Source: Pisaster brevispinus | Lineage: Eukaryota; Echinodermata; Asteroidea; Forcipulatida; Asteriidae | DNA: 64,000 bases | Assembly (NCBI GenBank): GCA_023634235.1 | Contig: JAMKCF010000020.1 | Span: forward strand, 7,006,001 to 7,070,000 | Direction of reading: 5' to 3' | Shown: positions 11,433 to 23,700 of the stretch, in pieces | How positions within the stretch are numbered: the first letter of the stretch is position 1 | Layout: each line of letters opens with the position of its first letter | Position numbers and translations under genes: made by a program | The notes under the pieces: model-generated | Database searches by the model: none | What the model saw: the letters and a program-made list of their open reading frames with translations, nothing else | Told to the model about the DNA's origin: nothing

Positions 11433-12280
11433 GACCGCGTTCCCACTGGATCCACAATTACGAGATCCTGACCCCGCAAAAGGATTAGTCGCAGGCGCGA
11501 ATCGTGGTCGCGTTCCCACTAGAGTATGATCGCGCATTGATCTCCCTTTTGGGAACGGAAGTGGATTCAAAGTTCACCAACGCAGGTCGACCAAGTGGGC
11601 AGTGCGCAGGCGCAACGTATATATGGCGAACACACAGTGTGGGGTGGCTCCTCTACTACGCGCGCGCGGCAGTCGCCATTTTTGTTGTCATGATAGTACA
11701 TGTACTGTATACTGACTACTGTTGACCGACATGATGGACTTTTTGGGAGTTTTTTTTTTACGAATTTATGGGACGTTTATTACTGGGCGCTGCCATCTTT
11801 AAAGAACGTGCACGTATGAATACAATGCATCCAAAATTAAAGCGTGGGTTTGGGCTTAGTGTGGATGCGTTGTACAGAACGTGTAGTTGGTATCGTCACG
11901 TGACGTTAATACTGCTTTATGCTTTACTTGCAATTCATGTCACCAAATGCGTGGTGCTTGCTGGGAATAGAAGAAAAAAGAACACCATTTTCGCGCCATT
12001 CGGGCCTACCGTACCGGATGTTCGCCCTCAAATTGCGGGGTCTGATCGCCCTTTGCGTTCCCACTAGACTTTTGATCGCCCATTAATCCACAAGGGCGAT
12101 CAGATCCCACTTTAATCCTACTCCCGAGGTGGATCAAATTTGCGGGGTCTGATCCTGATCGCCTTCGCGTTCCCACTTACGCTTGATCGCCCTTTGATCG
12201 CCCTTTTCGAGAAATTGCGGGGTCTGATCGCCCTTTTCTCGAATTGCGCGATCAATGCGGGGTCCAGTGGGAACGGGGCC
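11433..12280. mobile_element. Short PIF/Harbinger-like element (deletion derivative)
   Basis: The ends read GACCGCGTTCCCACTGGA and, inverted, GGCCCCGTTCCCACTGGA, with flanks TGA and TAA (a TWA-type 3-bp target, one base changed). The body is almost identical to the longer element at 22017-23176 but lacks about 300 bp holding the Myb-like ORF. The missing part is replaced by a short T-run near 11740-11760. The 3' half is full of GGGGTCTGATCGCCC-type subrepeats. Confidence 0.78.
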
Positions 12281-12812
12281 TAAGTAGAACATCCCGGAAA
12301 CACTTACCCACCCGACCCTTCCCCCCTCTCTCTCTGCATGAATGAAGGAAATAATTCATACTAAATATAAAGTTTTAATCGTGGAGGAATCAAATGAATG
12401 TGTTTCTCGGAAAAGAACTTGCCATCCTCTGCACAGTACACATATAACCACCCGTGAAACAATGACACTTGAATTCATTGTAAAGTTTTCGAGAATGACC
12501 GTTGAAATTGTTGTTTTACTTCGATGTGGCTAAAAAAAGAGTAGATGGACTATCATGAGAAGAAAAACAGTTCCATTGTACGTTTTTCTTTCAAGGAATT
12601 TTGTACCGAAAGTTTTGCTTTACCCGTCATTTTGGGTAGCAAGAACCGGAAAGTTATTCAGTGATGATTCCACCATTTTAAGAAAGGAATTATTTTCCTA
12701 TCAGCCTGAAGCAATGTTAGCCTACACTTAGGTTTCCATAATATTATCAAGACCTTTGGTACGGTTCGAAGTACAGACAATGATGAGGTGTGAGCGTTTG
12801 AGAAGATCGCAT

Positions 12813-12936
12813 ACAATGGCAGACTAGCCACTTCTGACAATCCAGAAACTCCCATTGGCAGACTAGCCACTTGTGTGACAATTCAGAAACTCCCATTGGC
12901 AGACTAGCCACTTGTGTGACAATTCAGAAACTCCAT
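12813..12936 (+). repeat. Threefold tandem repeat of about 41 bp
   Basis: Units begin TGGCAGACTAGCCACTT and end CAGAAACTCCCAT. The first unit is slightly shorter (TCTGACAATCC) than the next two. Confidence 0.85.
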
Positions 12937-14512
12937 GTCATAATCGACCCAGATTCCGGGTCCCAGAGGGCCTGACCCATCCATGGGTTAGGTTGACCCG
13001 GACAGGGGTTTGAGAAAAATAGGATTTTGAACTCGAACTATGCGTAACTATGCGTAATTTGACCCTGGGTCATTTCGCCTGAGATTCCGGGTCACACTGA
13101 CACAGAAATGGGTCAGGCCCCACGGTAACCGAATCCGGGTAAATTCTAACACGGAAGATTTGAGAGTGTAATGAATAATGGTAAGGCTTTGGGTGTCCGT
13201 CATCTATGTCGCATGTCACTGTTGTGTACATGTACTTGGAGTAAGGACTTGAACCAAAAGTATACGATCTCAGAGCTGATGAAGTTAATGAAGCAAATAG
13301 CCATCTTCTGTTGTAATATGTCCATTCTAAAGTAACCAAATCGAGGTTTGGAGGACAATATATTTTCCCGGGGTGGCCATTTTGTCTGGTTTTCCGGTAC
13401 TTATAGCGAGGAGCCGCTGAATATAATTTCTTTCAAGTTCTGTTTGGTTAATTGGTTACACTGGATTATTGAAACGTAAAATGGCTGCCGGTGACAATAA
13501 TATTAATACACAGTTTGCATCATTGTGATATTCAGTATTCATAATTGTTTTTGCACCACGTGATATTCGGTATTCATAATTGTTTTTACATTACGAAAAA
13601 ACAATGATAAAAGCTCTTCCACTGTCGCTTTCAAGTTAGTCATGGTTCTTCGATGCATCGCGGGATAAAAAAGACATTAACAATAGGAGAGTCTTGAAAC
13701 AAGACTAGTGTCAAGTTGGCATGACCATATAACCTGTGATATCACATGTTTACAAAATAACCACAGAGTTGTTCATACAGGCACAACTGACGGCCCCATG
13801 GAAAAAAATTAAAGCTTATATTTTATGGAGATTGTAATGGACTTTATCAACTTTTGATACGAAGAAAGGGGGCGCATCCCAAAATGTGTACAGAAGCTAT
13901 TTTTATAACTCTTGAATTTCAACTATAGCACAAAATGTATAATGTCCCAAATGATCAGACGTATCTTGCCTGCCAGTGCCAAGGAACGCACTGGGAGGTA
14001 CAAGGTCAGTCTGTTTGCAAACAAAGCCTACATGGCCTCACCAATAAGTGGCGCAATCGTGCCCAGCGTCCTTGGGAAGTGACACGTATACGAGAGTTGA
14101 CTCTACATTGATGTGTTGCTGATGACATTCATCCTCTTTGGTTTTTGGAAATTTCTGTTTTCATTGATTAGAACACACAAACATGTACAAAACTCGCCCA
14201 TGTTGTTAACCATGAGATCATGCACCAACAACGAAAGTAAATTTAGAGCAACGCGGTGTGACCATGAATGCGGGATGACCTTCGGTCATACAGGATGCTT
14301 TTTCACCAAAAATATTTTTTTAAAGCTCAAGTCCCCTGTCCTTGGACCAGCATTTGTGTCTACTACCTCCATGACTATACTAACTAGTGGGAAGAGGGGG
14401 ATCCCTCTCATCTCTCATTACGCTCTCGCACGGTTACAATTCCAGAGTACCACAAACGCCGTGACGAAACAGGATATTGGCCCAGTTCCCACACGTGGTC
14501 AAATTCGCCAAG
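12937..14512. other. Upstream region of the plus-strand receptor
   Basis: 12937-13145 has GGGTC/GACCC-rich sequence (ATTCCGGGTC repeated, tandem-inverted) like a miniature element. 13145-14512 shows no gene; the tandem pair GTATTCATAATTGTTTTTGC / GTATTCATAATTGTTTTTAC near 13534-13590 is noted. Regulatory sites for the divergent receptors may lie here but none is identified apart from the TATA box at 14513. Confidence 0.5.
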
Positions 14513-14519
14513 TATAAAA
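14513..14519 (+). promoter_or_regulatory. Likely TATA box of the plus-strand receptor
   Basis: TATAAAA lies 41-47 bases before the first ATG of the signal-peptide exon (14560). A start of transcription about 30 bases downstream, near 14543-14548, would give a very short leader. The three in-frame ATGs at 14560, 14566 and 14590 could all serve as starts. Confidence 0.5.
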
Positions 14520-14559
14520 GTGTCTACTGACTGCACACACTAATAAGGAAAGCAATTTA

Positions 14560-14740
14560 ATGTATATGAGAGAGTTCAATACACTGACGATGAAACCGTT
14601 TGTGTTAGTCCTGATCTTCACGCAAGTGTTAATTGCGTTGGCCAGTGAACCTGTTGCGCTTGATTTGGGTCTTTCCATGCCGTACCAACATGCTGCTCCA
14701 CGGCGGCAGGCCCGAGGTGCCCGAGGTGTTCCTGATGGTG
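14560..14740 (+). CDS. Exon 1 of plus-strand receptor: signal peptide
   Basis: Encodes a hydrophobic leader (MKPFVLVLIFTQVLIALAS from the third ATG at 14590), then a short Arg/Gly-rich spacer. It ends at an excellent donor (GGTG|GTAAGT) in phase 1, and the next exon (20833) begins with TA to make a Val codon. The exon and its phase match the signal exon of the minus-strand paralogue at 8897-8690. Confidence 0.8.
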
Positions 14741-17700
14741 GTAAGTGACAAACCTTAATCACGCAAGTCCACTTCCTGGACAAAGCGAGATTCCTTGATA
14801 TTTACCTTTTCGTTTCTTCATGCTTAAAACGTTCGATGTCTCATTTCTAAATAACCAAATATCTGGCACAGCGACTAAAATTGGATGCTAAGGGCCTGCA
14901 TCATTTTTCGAGTGTGTACTTCTATGGCCAATTAGAACTGCAGTTTCCGTTTCCATTTTTCTTAAACAATCCCCTTCAGCGCTCTTGTTACTGTTAGGAA
15001 AAAAAAGAGAATCTGACATTGAGGTAAAAAACAAATACACTGTCTTCATGAAAAAAAAGGTTTAAAAACTTTACATAAAAGCTTATAAAATGTAACATTT
15101 TATTCTGGCGTGAAGCTTTCTCAGCGTTAAGTCGTTTTAAAGCTCAATTTAAAATGGCATGCCGTGGCAGACTGGATACAAACAACACGGACTCAAGCTT
15201 TGGTGTTTCTGATCAGTAGAGTGTGGGTTCGAGTCCCGGTCGAATGTGACACTTGTGTCCTTAGGTAAGGTACTTGATGCTTTCTTCGGATGGGACGTAT
15301 AGCCGTAGGTCCCGTTGTGTTGTGTAATGCACGTTAAAGAACCCAGTGCACTTATCGTAAAGGGGGAAGTAAATGGGATCGCCCCGTTGTTCCTGGTTTG
15401 ATTGGCTGCATGTTGCGTCAAGTAGATAGCTGTGGAATGCAAATGCCGCCCTGTTATTATTTGATGTGATAAAAAAAAGCTGTAATAAGGTGACACATTG
15501 TTTTCTGGGAAAACACACTAACAAAGAAATTATTAGTTCAAGATCTCTTTAATTTTAAACATAAACACATTTTTGGAAATACATGGAATTACATACGAAA
15601 TAGTAACTGTCGCCACATTGTTGTGCTTTACATAACAAATAATAACTATCGCAATAATGTTTATTATTATTAAGTGATGGCGTTTGATCCCATTTTGCCG
15701 TTCTGCCTGACCCAAACCCCACTCCAGCCTCCAGGGAAGAATTCATAGAACCAACTTTAATGGGTTAGTCTCAAACTGCGATCTCAGCGATCTGGGTGAT
15801 TTGCCACGATTTATGAATGGTGAATTATATCATATAAATTTTAAAAAGTGCATCCTTTACAAGAAGATGAGGATATAAAATATGGAACTAATGTCGCCCT
15901 ATTGTGGCATTTTAAAAATGCTATAATAGGGTGACAAATAATGTGTCGCCCCATTGCAGAACAAGTTGTATAAAAAATAATAAGGCGACACCGAAAAAAA
16001 GTTAGTTTCTAAATAAATGATATATTCCATGAAATTATTCAGACAATCAAGTTTGTCAAACAAATACTGTAAATTTCTTAAAAACATGCTTAAAAAGGAT
16101 GTGTTTTTCGAGATACACAACTGTCGCCCTATTATAGCAATTAGCGTTACATTTATTATTAGTATTATTATGTAAAGAACCCCCACACATAGACATTTCT
16201 TAGATTGAAGATATTATACGGGGTTGGTAAGGATAACAAACATCGTTGTTTAACTTTAGTCTGAAAGCTTACTGATTATCAAGTTCATATAATTGAACGA
16301 TTTTTTTTCTTTGAGATAAAACCCTCTGAATTGAAGTCATATTCCCATAAGATGTATTTGAAAACCTTAACAAACAAAACAGCTGTTTTGGGTTGTTACA
16401 ACCATATTACTAAGGACAAGGACAAGGACGTGTTTTGCTGAAAATTGGGCATGGTTTTCCAATATTTTCTCCCGACTCACACACAAGAGTAAGTCAAAAT
16501 TTTCACAGGTTTGTTATTTTATGTATACATGTGTATGGTTGATCACACAAAACATGCACACTGTATGCAACTATTGAGCTCTACCAATCATGTCTAATGC
16601 CTTTTAAAGAATAGGCCCTAAAGTGATGAATGAAGAGAGGGGAAAAATTATCAAGGACGTTTTAATATCAACTTCACGTTGTTAGGAAAACACACTGTGC
16701 TCAAACTTTCACGGTGATGAAATTCCACACTTAACCTTGATAGTGTAAGCTGGTTATTTTGTTTTACCCTAGGCACTTCCCCCAATCTCAAAAGCACCCC
16801 ATCCTAATTAATACAACCTCACCCAGACACCAGTGTCCAGACTGGCTGTCTGGGACTTGACAAATTTATGACCTTAATGCCCACCTAGTCTGTCCCCACA
16901 ACTTTAGTATAAAATGCCCTTATATCCCATCTTTAGTTTATTCTTCTCTGTCCTGCCGTCTATCAACAGACCCTCCTGGTTAGCCCAGTGCAAAATCTTG
17001 CACTGTGGCCTGATCCAGTATTCTTCTATCTTTTCCTGTGAATTCTCTATCCCTGCTTTGCTCACCTCTGAACCTCGCTGGACATCTTTGTATAGCCATA
17101 CAGATTTAAATAAATTATCTTCTGTATTCAAGCCCAAAGATAAGAGTTAATCGGAGTTTCATTTATATGCTTTACCGGCCAGCCTACAATTTTAAGTGAC
17201 ACCCGTTTTAAGTGTTACAATAGTTTAGTAACAACGCTGTACTTTTTAATGTGCGGTCTCTCGTTGCGCTTTCACTTTCTGTTAGATGTGTGGAATTGTG
17301 ACCTCCGCGTACTGGCTCACCAAAGCCAAGTCAAGGTGTACAGGAGTTTGGCGTTACAAGCGGGAATGGCCCCGAGTTACAATCCCCGCGAGCAGTGGCG
17401 CTAATCTGTATAACAGTGTCCATCAAACAGGGCTGTGGTTGGGGAGGGGGACTTACCCCTTCCCAAGAAAAACAAGTTTTGACGATATTAATTTTACTTG
17501 TGGGTATTGAAAATCGTGTCTTGCGCAGGCGCTGTATCAAGTAGCATAAGGGTTCCATTGTAGGCTTTGTAGAACTTTTTGACATTTCTCGTCTCTTCTA
17601 CGTTTCATGACATATTTTCTCATAGGCCAAACTATGTTTTTTAAAAGACTTGAGAAGATCCAGACTCACCACTGCTCCTTGGTTAGGGCTATTTTAGTTT

Positions 17701-20700
17701 AAAACATTCAATTATGTCTGAATTCTTGGATCTGCCAAACAAACATATAAAAGTGGGTGGCCATGGTCAGCCAGCCAGCCCCGTTAGCCACGCTCCTGGT
17801 AGTTAACGACTTTAACAGGGAATACAAATTCCTTTTCAGTGAACATGAAGGAAAACTATTGAGAAACAATTTTACCACGCCGGTAAGAGATGATTGAATA
17901 GTGACTGAAACGACCAACCTTACCGGATTTCAAGACGTCCTTGACTCTGGTGTTTCCCTTGCGCAAACCATATGCAAGCTTCCTGACAACGCTTCCGCAG
18001 ATTCTGGTTGTCAAAACACATTAGTATTCCAAATTGAACCACGCATGATTCTGCCATGGTTGTGCGAAATCGTGGAAATCCGGAAGTTGTTTTTTCTTGT
18101 CTTGATTTCAACAAGGAACTCGACTCTGTACGTTTGCATCGAATGAGTATGGGGCGCCGTTTGTCAATTAATTGTTTAGCGTTTTTTGGACATGTTTTTA
18201 CCATGGTTTGTAACAATTAGATGTAAACCATAGAAATTGCTGCCATTTTTTATGTGGTTTACATACCATGAATATACAATCAAAGCTTAGATATTATGGT
18301 TTATAAACCATGAAAATTGAATTCATCATAAAACATGGTTTATAAACCATGATTTGTAAACCATGAAAATTTAAGCACCTTTCAAAACATGGTTTATAAA
18401 CCATGAAATTTTAAGCACCTTCAAAACATGGTTTATAAACCATGACAATTTAAGCACCTTCAAAACATGGTTTAAAAACCATGAACATTCTAGCATCATG
18501 GTTTACAAACCATGGTTTATAAACCATGAAAATTTAAGCACCTTCAAAACATGGTTTGTAAACCATGAAAATTTAAGCACCTTCAAAACATGGTTTATAA
18601 ACCATGAAAATTCTAGCATCATAAAACATGGTTTACAAATCATGGTTTATAAACCATGAAAAGTGAAGCATCATAAAACATGGTTTATAAACCATGACAA
18701 TTATAACACAATAAAACGTGGTATATAAATCATGGTTTATAAACCATGAAAAGTGAAGCTTCTTAAAACATGGTTTATAAACCATGAAACTTGTTGCACC
18801 ATAAAACATGGTTTACAAATCATGGTTTATAAACCATGAAAAGTGAAGCGTCTTAATACATGGTTTGTAAACCATAAAAATTAAAGCATCATAAAACATG
18901 GTTTATAAACCATGAAATTGAGGCATCGTAATTCATGGTTTATAAACCATGAAAACTGTGTGTTCACAAATCATGGTTTATAAACCATAAAAACTGAACA
19001 TGGGTTTCATTCAACCTCCTTCCCATTCTGGTCGATAACCGCGCAAGCTGCAATTAACCAATCACGAACGCAGGCGCCAGGTCTGACCTAGCTCGTCGTC
19101 CGGTCCGCACCGTACATGATTTGACAACGACGTCTCGCCCGGTATAGTATAACATTAACAATAGCGAAAATATCACTAGTAATGGCCGAACAAGATGATT
19201 ACCAGCTAGCTGCAACAGTTTCTCGGGCCATAGTGCAGGCCCTCCGAAGCGTCCGTTCGGATGCCACTCCCAGTACCAGTAGGAGGGTCCCAGCGGCCGT
19301 TGTTACAAAGTAAACAAATCATTAGTTACCGCGAGTTGAGTCTCGCGGGGACGGACGACATACAGTGCCCTCGTGATTGCACTGACTGACTGTTCATCAC
19401 TGATCAGATCAGTGAGTGAATGGTTACCACAATGGTTACCTTGCAGGCGGTAGACAGGGGACCAGTCTAGGGGTGGAGCGATCAGAAACGAGGTTGAATG
19501 AAACCCACGTTCAGTTTTTATGGTTTATAAACCATGATTTGTGAACACACAGTTTTCATGGTTTATAAATCATGAATTACGATGCCTCAATTTCATGGTT
19601 TATAAACCATGTTTTATGATGCTTTAATTTTTATGGTTTACAAACCATGTATTAAGACGCTTCACGTTTCATGGTTTATAAACCATGTTTTAAGAAGCTT
19701 TACTTTTCATGGTTTATAAACCATGATTTATATACCACGTTTTATGGTGTTATACAGTAATTGTCATGGTTTATAAACCATGTTTTATGATGCTTCACTT
19801 TTCATGGTTTACAAACCATGGTTTGTAAACCATGTTTTATGATGCTAGAATTTTCATGGTTTATAAACCATGTTTTATGATGCTTCACTTTTCATGGTTT
19901 ATAAACCATGGTTTGTAAACCATGTTTTATGATGCTAGAATTTTCATGGTTTACAAACCATGTTTTGAAGGTGCTTACATTTTCATGGTTTATAAACCAT
20001 GTTTTGAAGGTGCTTAAAATTTCATGGTTTATAAACCATGTTTTGAAGGTGCTTAAATCTTCATGGTTTACAAATCATGGTTAATAAACCATGTTTTATG
20101 ATGAATTCAATTTTCATGGTTTATAAACCATAATTTCTAAGCTTTGATTGTATATTCATGGTATGTAAACCACAAAAAAAATGGCAGCAATTTCTATGGT
20201 TTACATCTAATTGTTACAAACCATGGTAAAAACATGTCCAAAAAACGCTAAACAATTAATTGACAAACGGCGCCCCATAAATGAGGGTAGGGGTCCAACA
20301 TCAAGTCACCAGACGTGTGCAGTGCCTGGTTTAAAGGCATATTTTAATATTGTGTATTTCTGGTCATTAAACCAAGGATGCGTCATAAGTAAACTTAATC
20401 ACTGTAGCTGGTAAACCAGAGGAAACCTGTTAACAAGGGTGCTTGCTAGGTGAACCAGAAACACCAGGGTTAACCCCTACTCTTCCACGATAGTGTTCTG
20501 TGTTCTTTTATGAGCACCACCAAACCTAGCACGGGACCTACACGGCTTACTCCTTTATGAGCACCACCAAACCTAGCACGGGACCTACACGGCTTACTCC
20601 TTCATCCGAAAGACAAAGCAATGGTAAAGGATCTTGCTCAAGGGCACAAGTGTCACTACAGGGACTCGAACCTACACTCTGCTGATCAGAAAAGACCAGA

Positions 20701-23700
20701 GCTTGAGTCCGGTGCTAAATAAGTCTGTGATAAAACATTCAATATGTTAAGTTTGTTTTTACTAAATTCGTTTAAAGCGATCTTTGTTTAAATTTTGTTT
20801 TGCTTTTAATGTATTTACTTGTTTATAAACAGTATCGCCTATAACCATAAGCAATAGGACCGTTGCCGTGTGCAGAAAAGAACACCTGTGTAGTAGCCTT
20901 GGTTGTCAGCCAAGGTTAGATTTTTCTGGCCAAACGCCACACCTGTGCCACTGTGACCCAGAATGTGTCTTTTTCGACGACTGCTGCCAAGACTACGCCG
21001 AGACGTGTGGAAGCACGCCACATAGTGTCAATTCCTCTGGTATTAATTTGGAAATGTTTGAGGTAAGTTTGGTCGCAGAAAGTCGAAAAAGGAATCATTT
21101 TGTTTCACTAAAAGCCCTTTTCACACGACGACAACTTAACCATGTCACTTGCTACAAGTTTTGTGAGCACTGATCGTTTCTGTTTGAAACTTTGCTTGTT
21201 GTGGATGAATAAAACAACTAGATGTAAAGTAAATCTGCTGGTACAGCCATGTATTAAACTGTTTTGGAAGAAGTGTAAGTGTTTGTTCTGAGAAAAGGTG
21301 TACACATAGTTGTACCCGCAAATTTACAACTGTAGTTTTTCCTGCTGACTGTTTATTTTGATGTCATCATGCTTGACTGAATTCACGAGCTTTCACACAC
21401 CAGGCGAGCTTTCACACACCAGGCGAGCTTTCACACACCAGGAGAGCACACATTCTTTTTTTTTGCATCCCTGTGGAGACTTCTTTTGTTCTTTCCTTTG
21501 TCCCTGTAGTTAAGAACCCCCCATAGACTTTGTACACAAAATTCCTTGTGGAGCAACCCAGTCTTTAGAATTTGTATCTATGGAGACCCTTTGTTTTCCC
21601 TTTTCTGTTTTAATCTCGGTCTCCATAAGGTAGTGAATATGAAGGCTTTCACACACCAGGCGAGCTTTCACACACCAGGCGAGCTTTCACACACCAGGCG
21701 AGCTTTCACACATCAGGCGAGCTCTCACACACCAGGCGAGCTTTCACACACCAGGCAAGCTTTCACACACTAGACGAGCTTTGACACACCAGGCGAGCTT
21801 TGACACACCAGGCGAGCTTTGACACACCAGGCGAGCTTTCACACACCAGGCGAGCTTTCACACACCAGGCGAGCTTTGACACACCAGGCGAGCTTTGACA
21901 CACCAGGCGAGCTTTCACACACCAGGCGAGCTCTCACACACCAGGCGAGCTTTCACACACCAGGCGAGCTTTGACACACCAGGCGAGCTTTCACACACCA
22001 GGCGAGCTATCACTAAGACCGCGTTCCCACTGGATCCACAATTACGAGATCCTGATCCCGCAAAAGGATTAGTCGCAGACGTGAATCGCGGTCGCGTTCC
22101 CACTGGAGTATGATCGCGCATTGATCTCCCTTTTGAGAACGGAAGTGGATTCAAAGTTCACCAACGCAGGTCGACCAAGTGGGCAGTGCGCAGGCGCAAC
22201 GTATCTATGGCGACCACCACACAGTGTGGGGTGGCTCCTCTACTACGCGCGCGCGGCAGTCGCCATTTTTTTGTCATGATAGTACATGTACTGTATACTG
22301 ACTACTGTTGACCGACATGATGGACTTTCTTGTGCCATTTATTTTGTTTTGCCATCATCTACGTCTTCAGAATAGTATTAGAATATCAGCTTTTTTGGAG
22401 CTTCGTTCTCGACATCGAAGACATTGTAGACGTCGGAGAAATTTGAGGTTCTTTATCTTGTTTTTGATTTCCTTGGTTGTTCTGTCGAAGCCACTTTCGC
22501 CCATCTTCCTCACAATTACCTGAAATACTGTGCTATTTCTCACGGTGCCGTCCAGTTTGTTTTGAATTTCTTGACAGGCCCAGATGTCTAAAAAAGTTCC
22601 CAGCTCCTCGTCCGACCATAGTTTGCCACGCTTCTCATCTTTTTGGGAGGTTTTTTGTGACGAATTTATGGGACGTTTATTGCTGGGCGCTGCCATCTTT
22701 AATAACGTGCACATATGAATACAACGCATCCAAAATTGAAGCGTAGGTGTTTATTGGGGCTTGCGTTGTACAGAACGTGTAGTTGGTATCGTCACGTGAC
22801 GTCAATACTGCTTTATGCTTTACTTGCAATTCATGTCACCAAATGCGTGGTGCTTGCTGGGAATAGAAGAAAAAAGAACATCATTTTCGCGCCATTCGGG
22901 CCTACCGTACCGGATGTTCGCCCTCAAATTGCGGGGTCTGATCGCCCTTTGCGTTCCCACTAGACTTTTGATCGCCCATTAATCCAAAAGGGCGATCAGA
23001 TCCCGCTTTAATCCTACTCCCGAGGTGGATCAAAATTGCGGGGTCTGATCCTGATCGCCCTCGCGTTCCCACTTACGCTTGATCGCCCTTTGATCGCCCT
23101 TTTCGAGAAATTGCGGGGTCTGATCGCCCTTTTCTCGAATTGCGCGATCAATGCGGGGTCCAGTGGGAACGGGGCCTAACCAGGCGAGCTTTGACACACC
23201 AGGCGAGCTTTCACACACCAAGCAAGCTTTCACACACCAGGCGAGCTATCACACACACCAGGCAAGCTTTCACACTGCACCAGGCAAGCTTTGACACACC
23301 AGGCGAACTTTCACACACCAGGCGAGCTCTCACACACCAGGCGAGCTTTCACACACCACCAGGCGAGCCTTGACACACCAGACAAGCTTTCACACACCAG
23401 GCGAGCTTTCACACACCAGGCGAGCTTTCACACACCAGACAAGCTTTCACACACCAGGCGAGCTTTCACACACCTAGTAACCAGCGAACAACTGATGAAT
23501 CAGCAAAAACAGATTATACTATCCGAGAGTGAGATCACGTCGTTGTAACTGTTTTGCATGTTTTCTGGGGGCAAAAATATGGCTCCGAGCAAGCCGGAAA
23601 AGATGTGAGGATTTTCGTCAAGAAAAGGTTTTGGTATAATTACCGATTGCTGTCTTAATGACACCACATACTAGCTAGCTAAGCTCCTTTATATGTCATG

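Noticed and set aside
17920..18216. ORF sharing its start with a plus-strand ORF at 20211
   Set aside because: The identical beginning is due to the inverted arms of the fold-back element at 18150-20277, not to paralogous genes.
20858..21062. Shorter somatomedin B exon starting at the AG at 20857
   Set aside because: It would need phase 2 from the previous exon. The signal exon ends in phase 1, and the residues before 20858 match the paralogue, so the start at 20833 is preferred.
22715..22963. 82-residue plus ORF, also in the 12-kb copy
   Set aside because: It is the reverse of the start region of the Myb-like ORF and is shared only because the two elements are copies of each other.
21546..23548. 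ORFs with repeated FHTPGELSHTRRA
   Set aside because: They come from the 19-bp minisatellite and carry no recognisable protein sequence.
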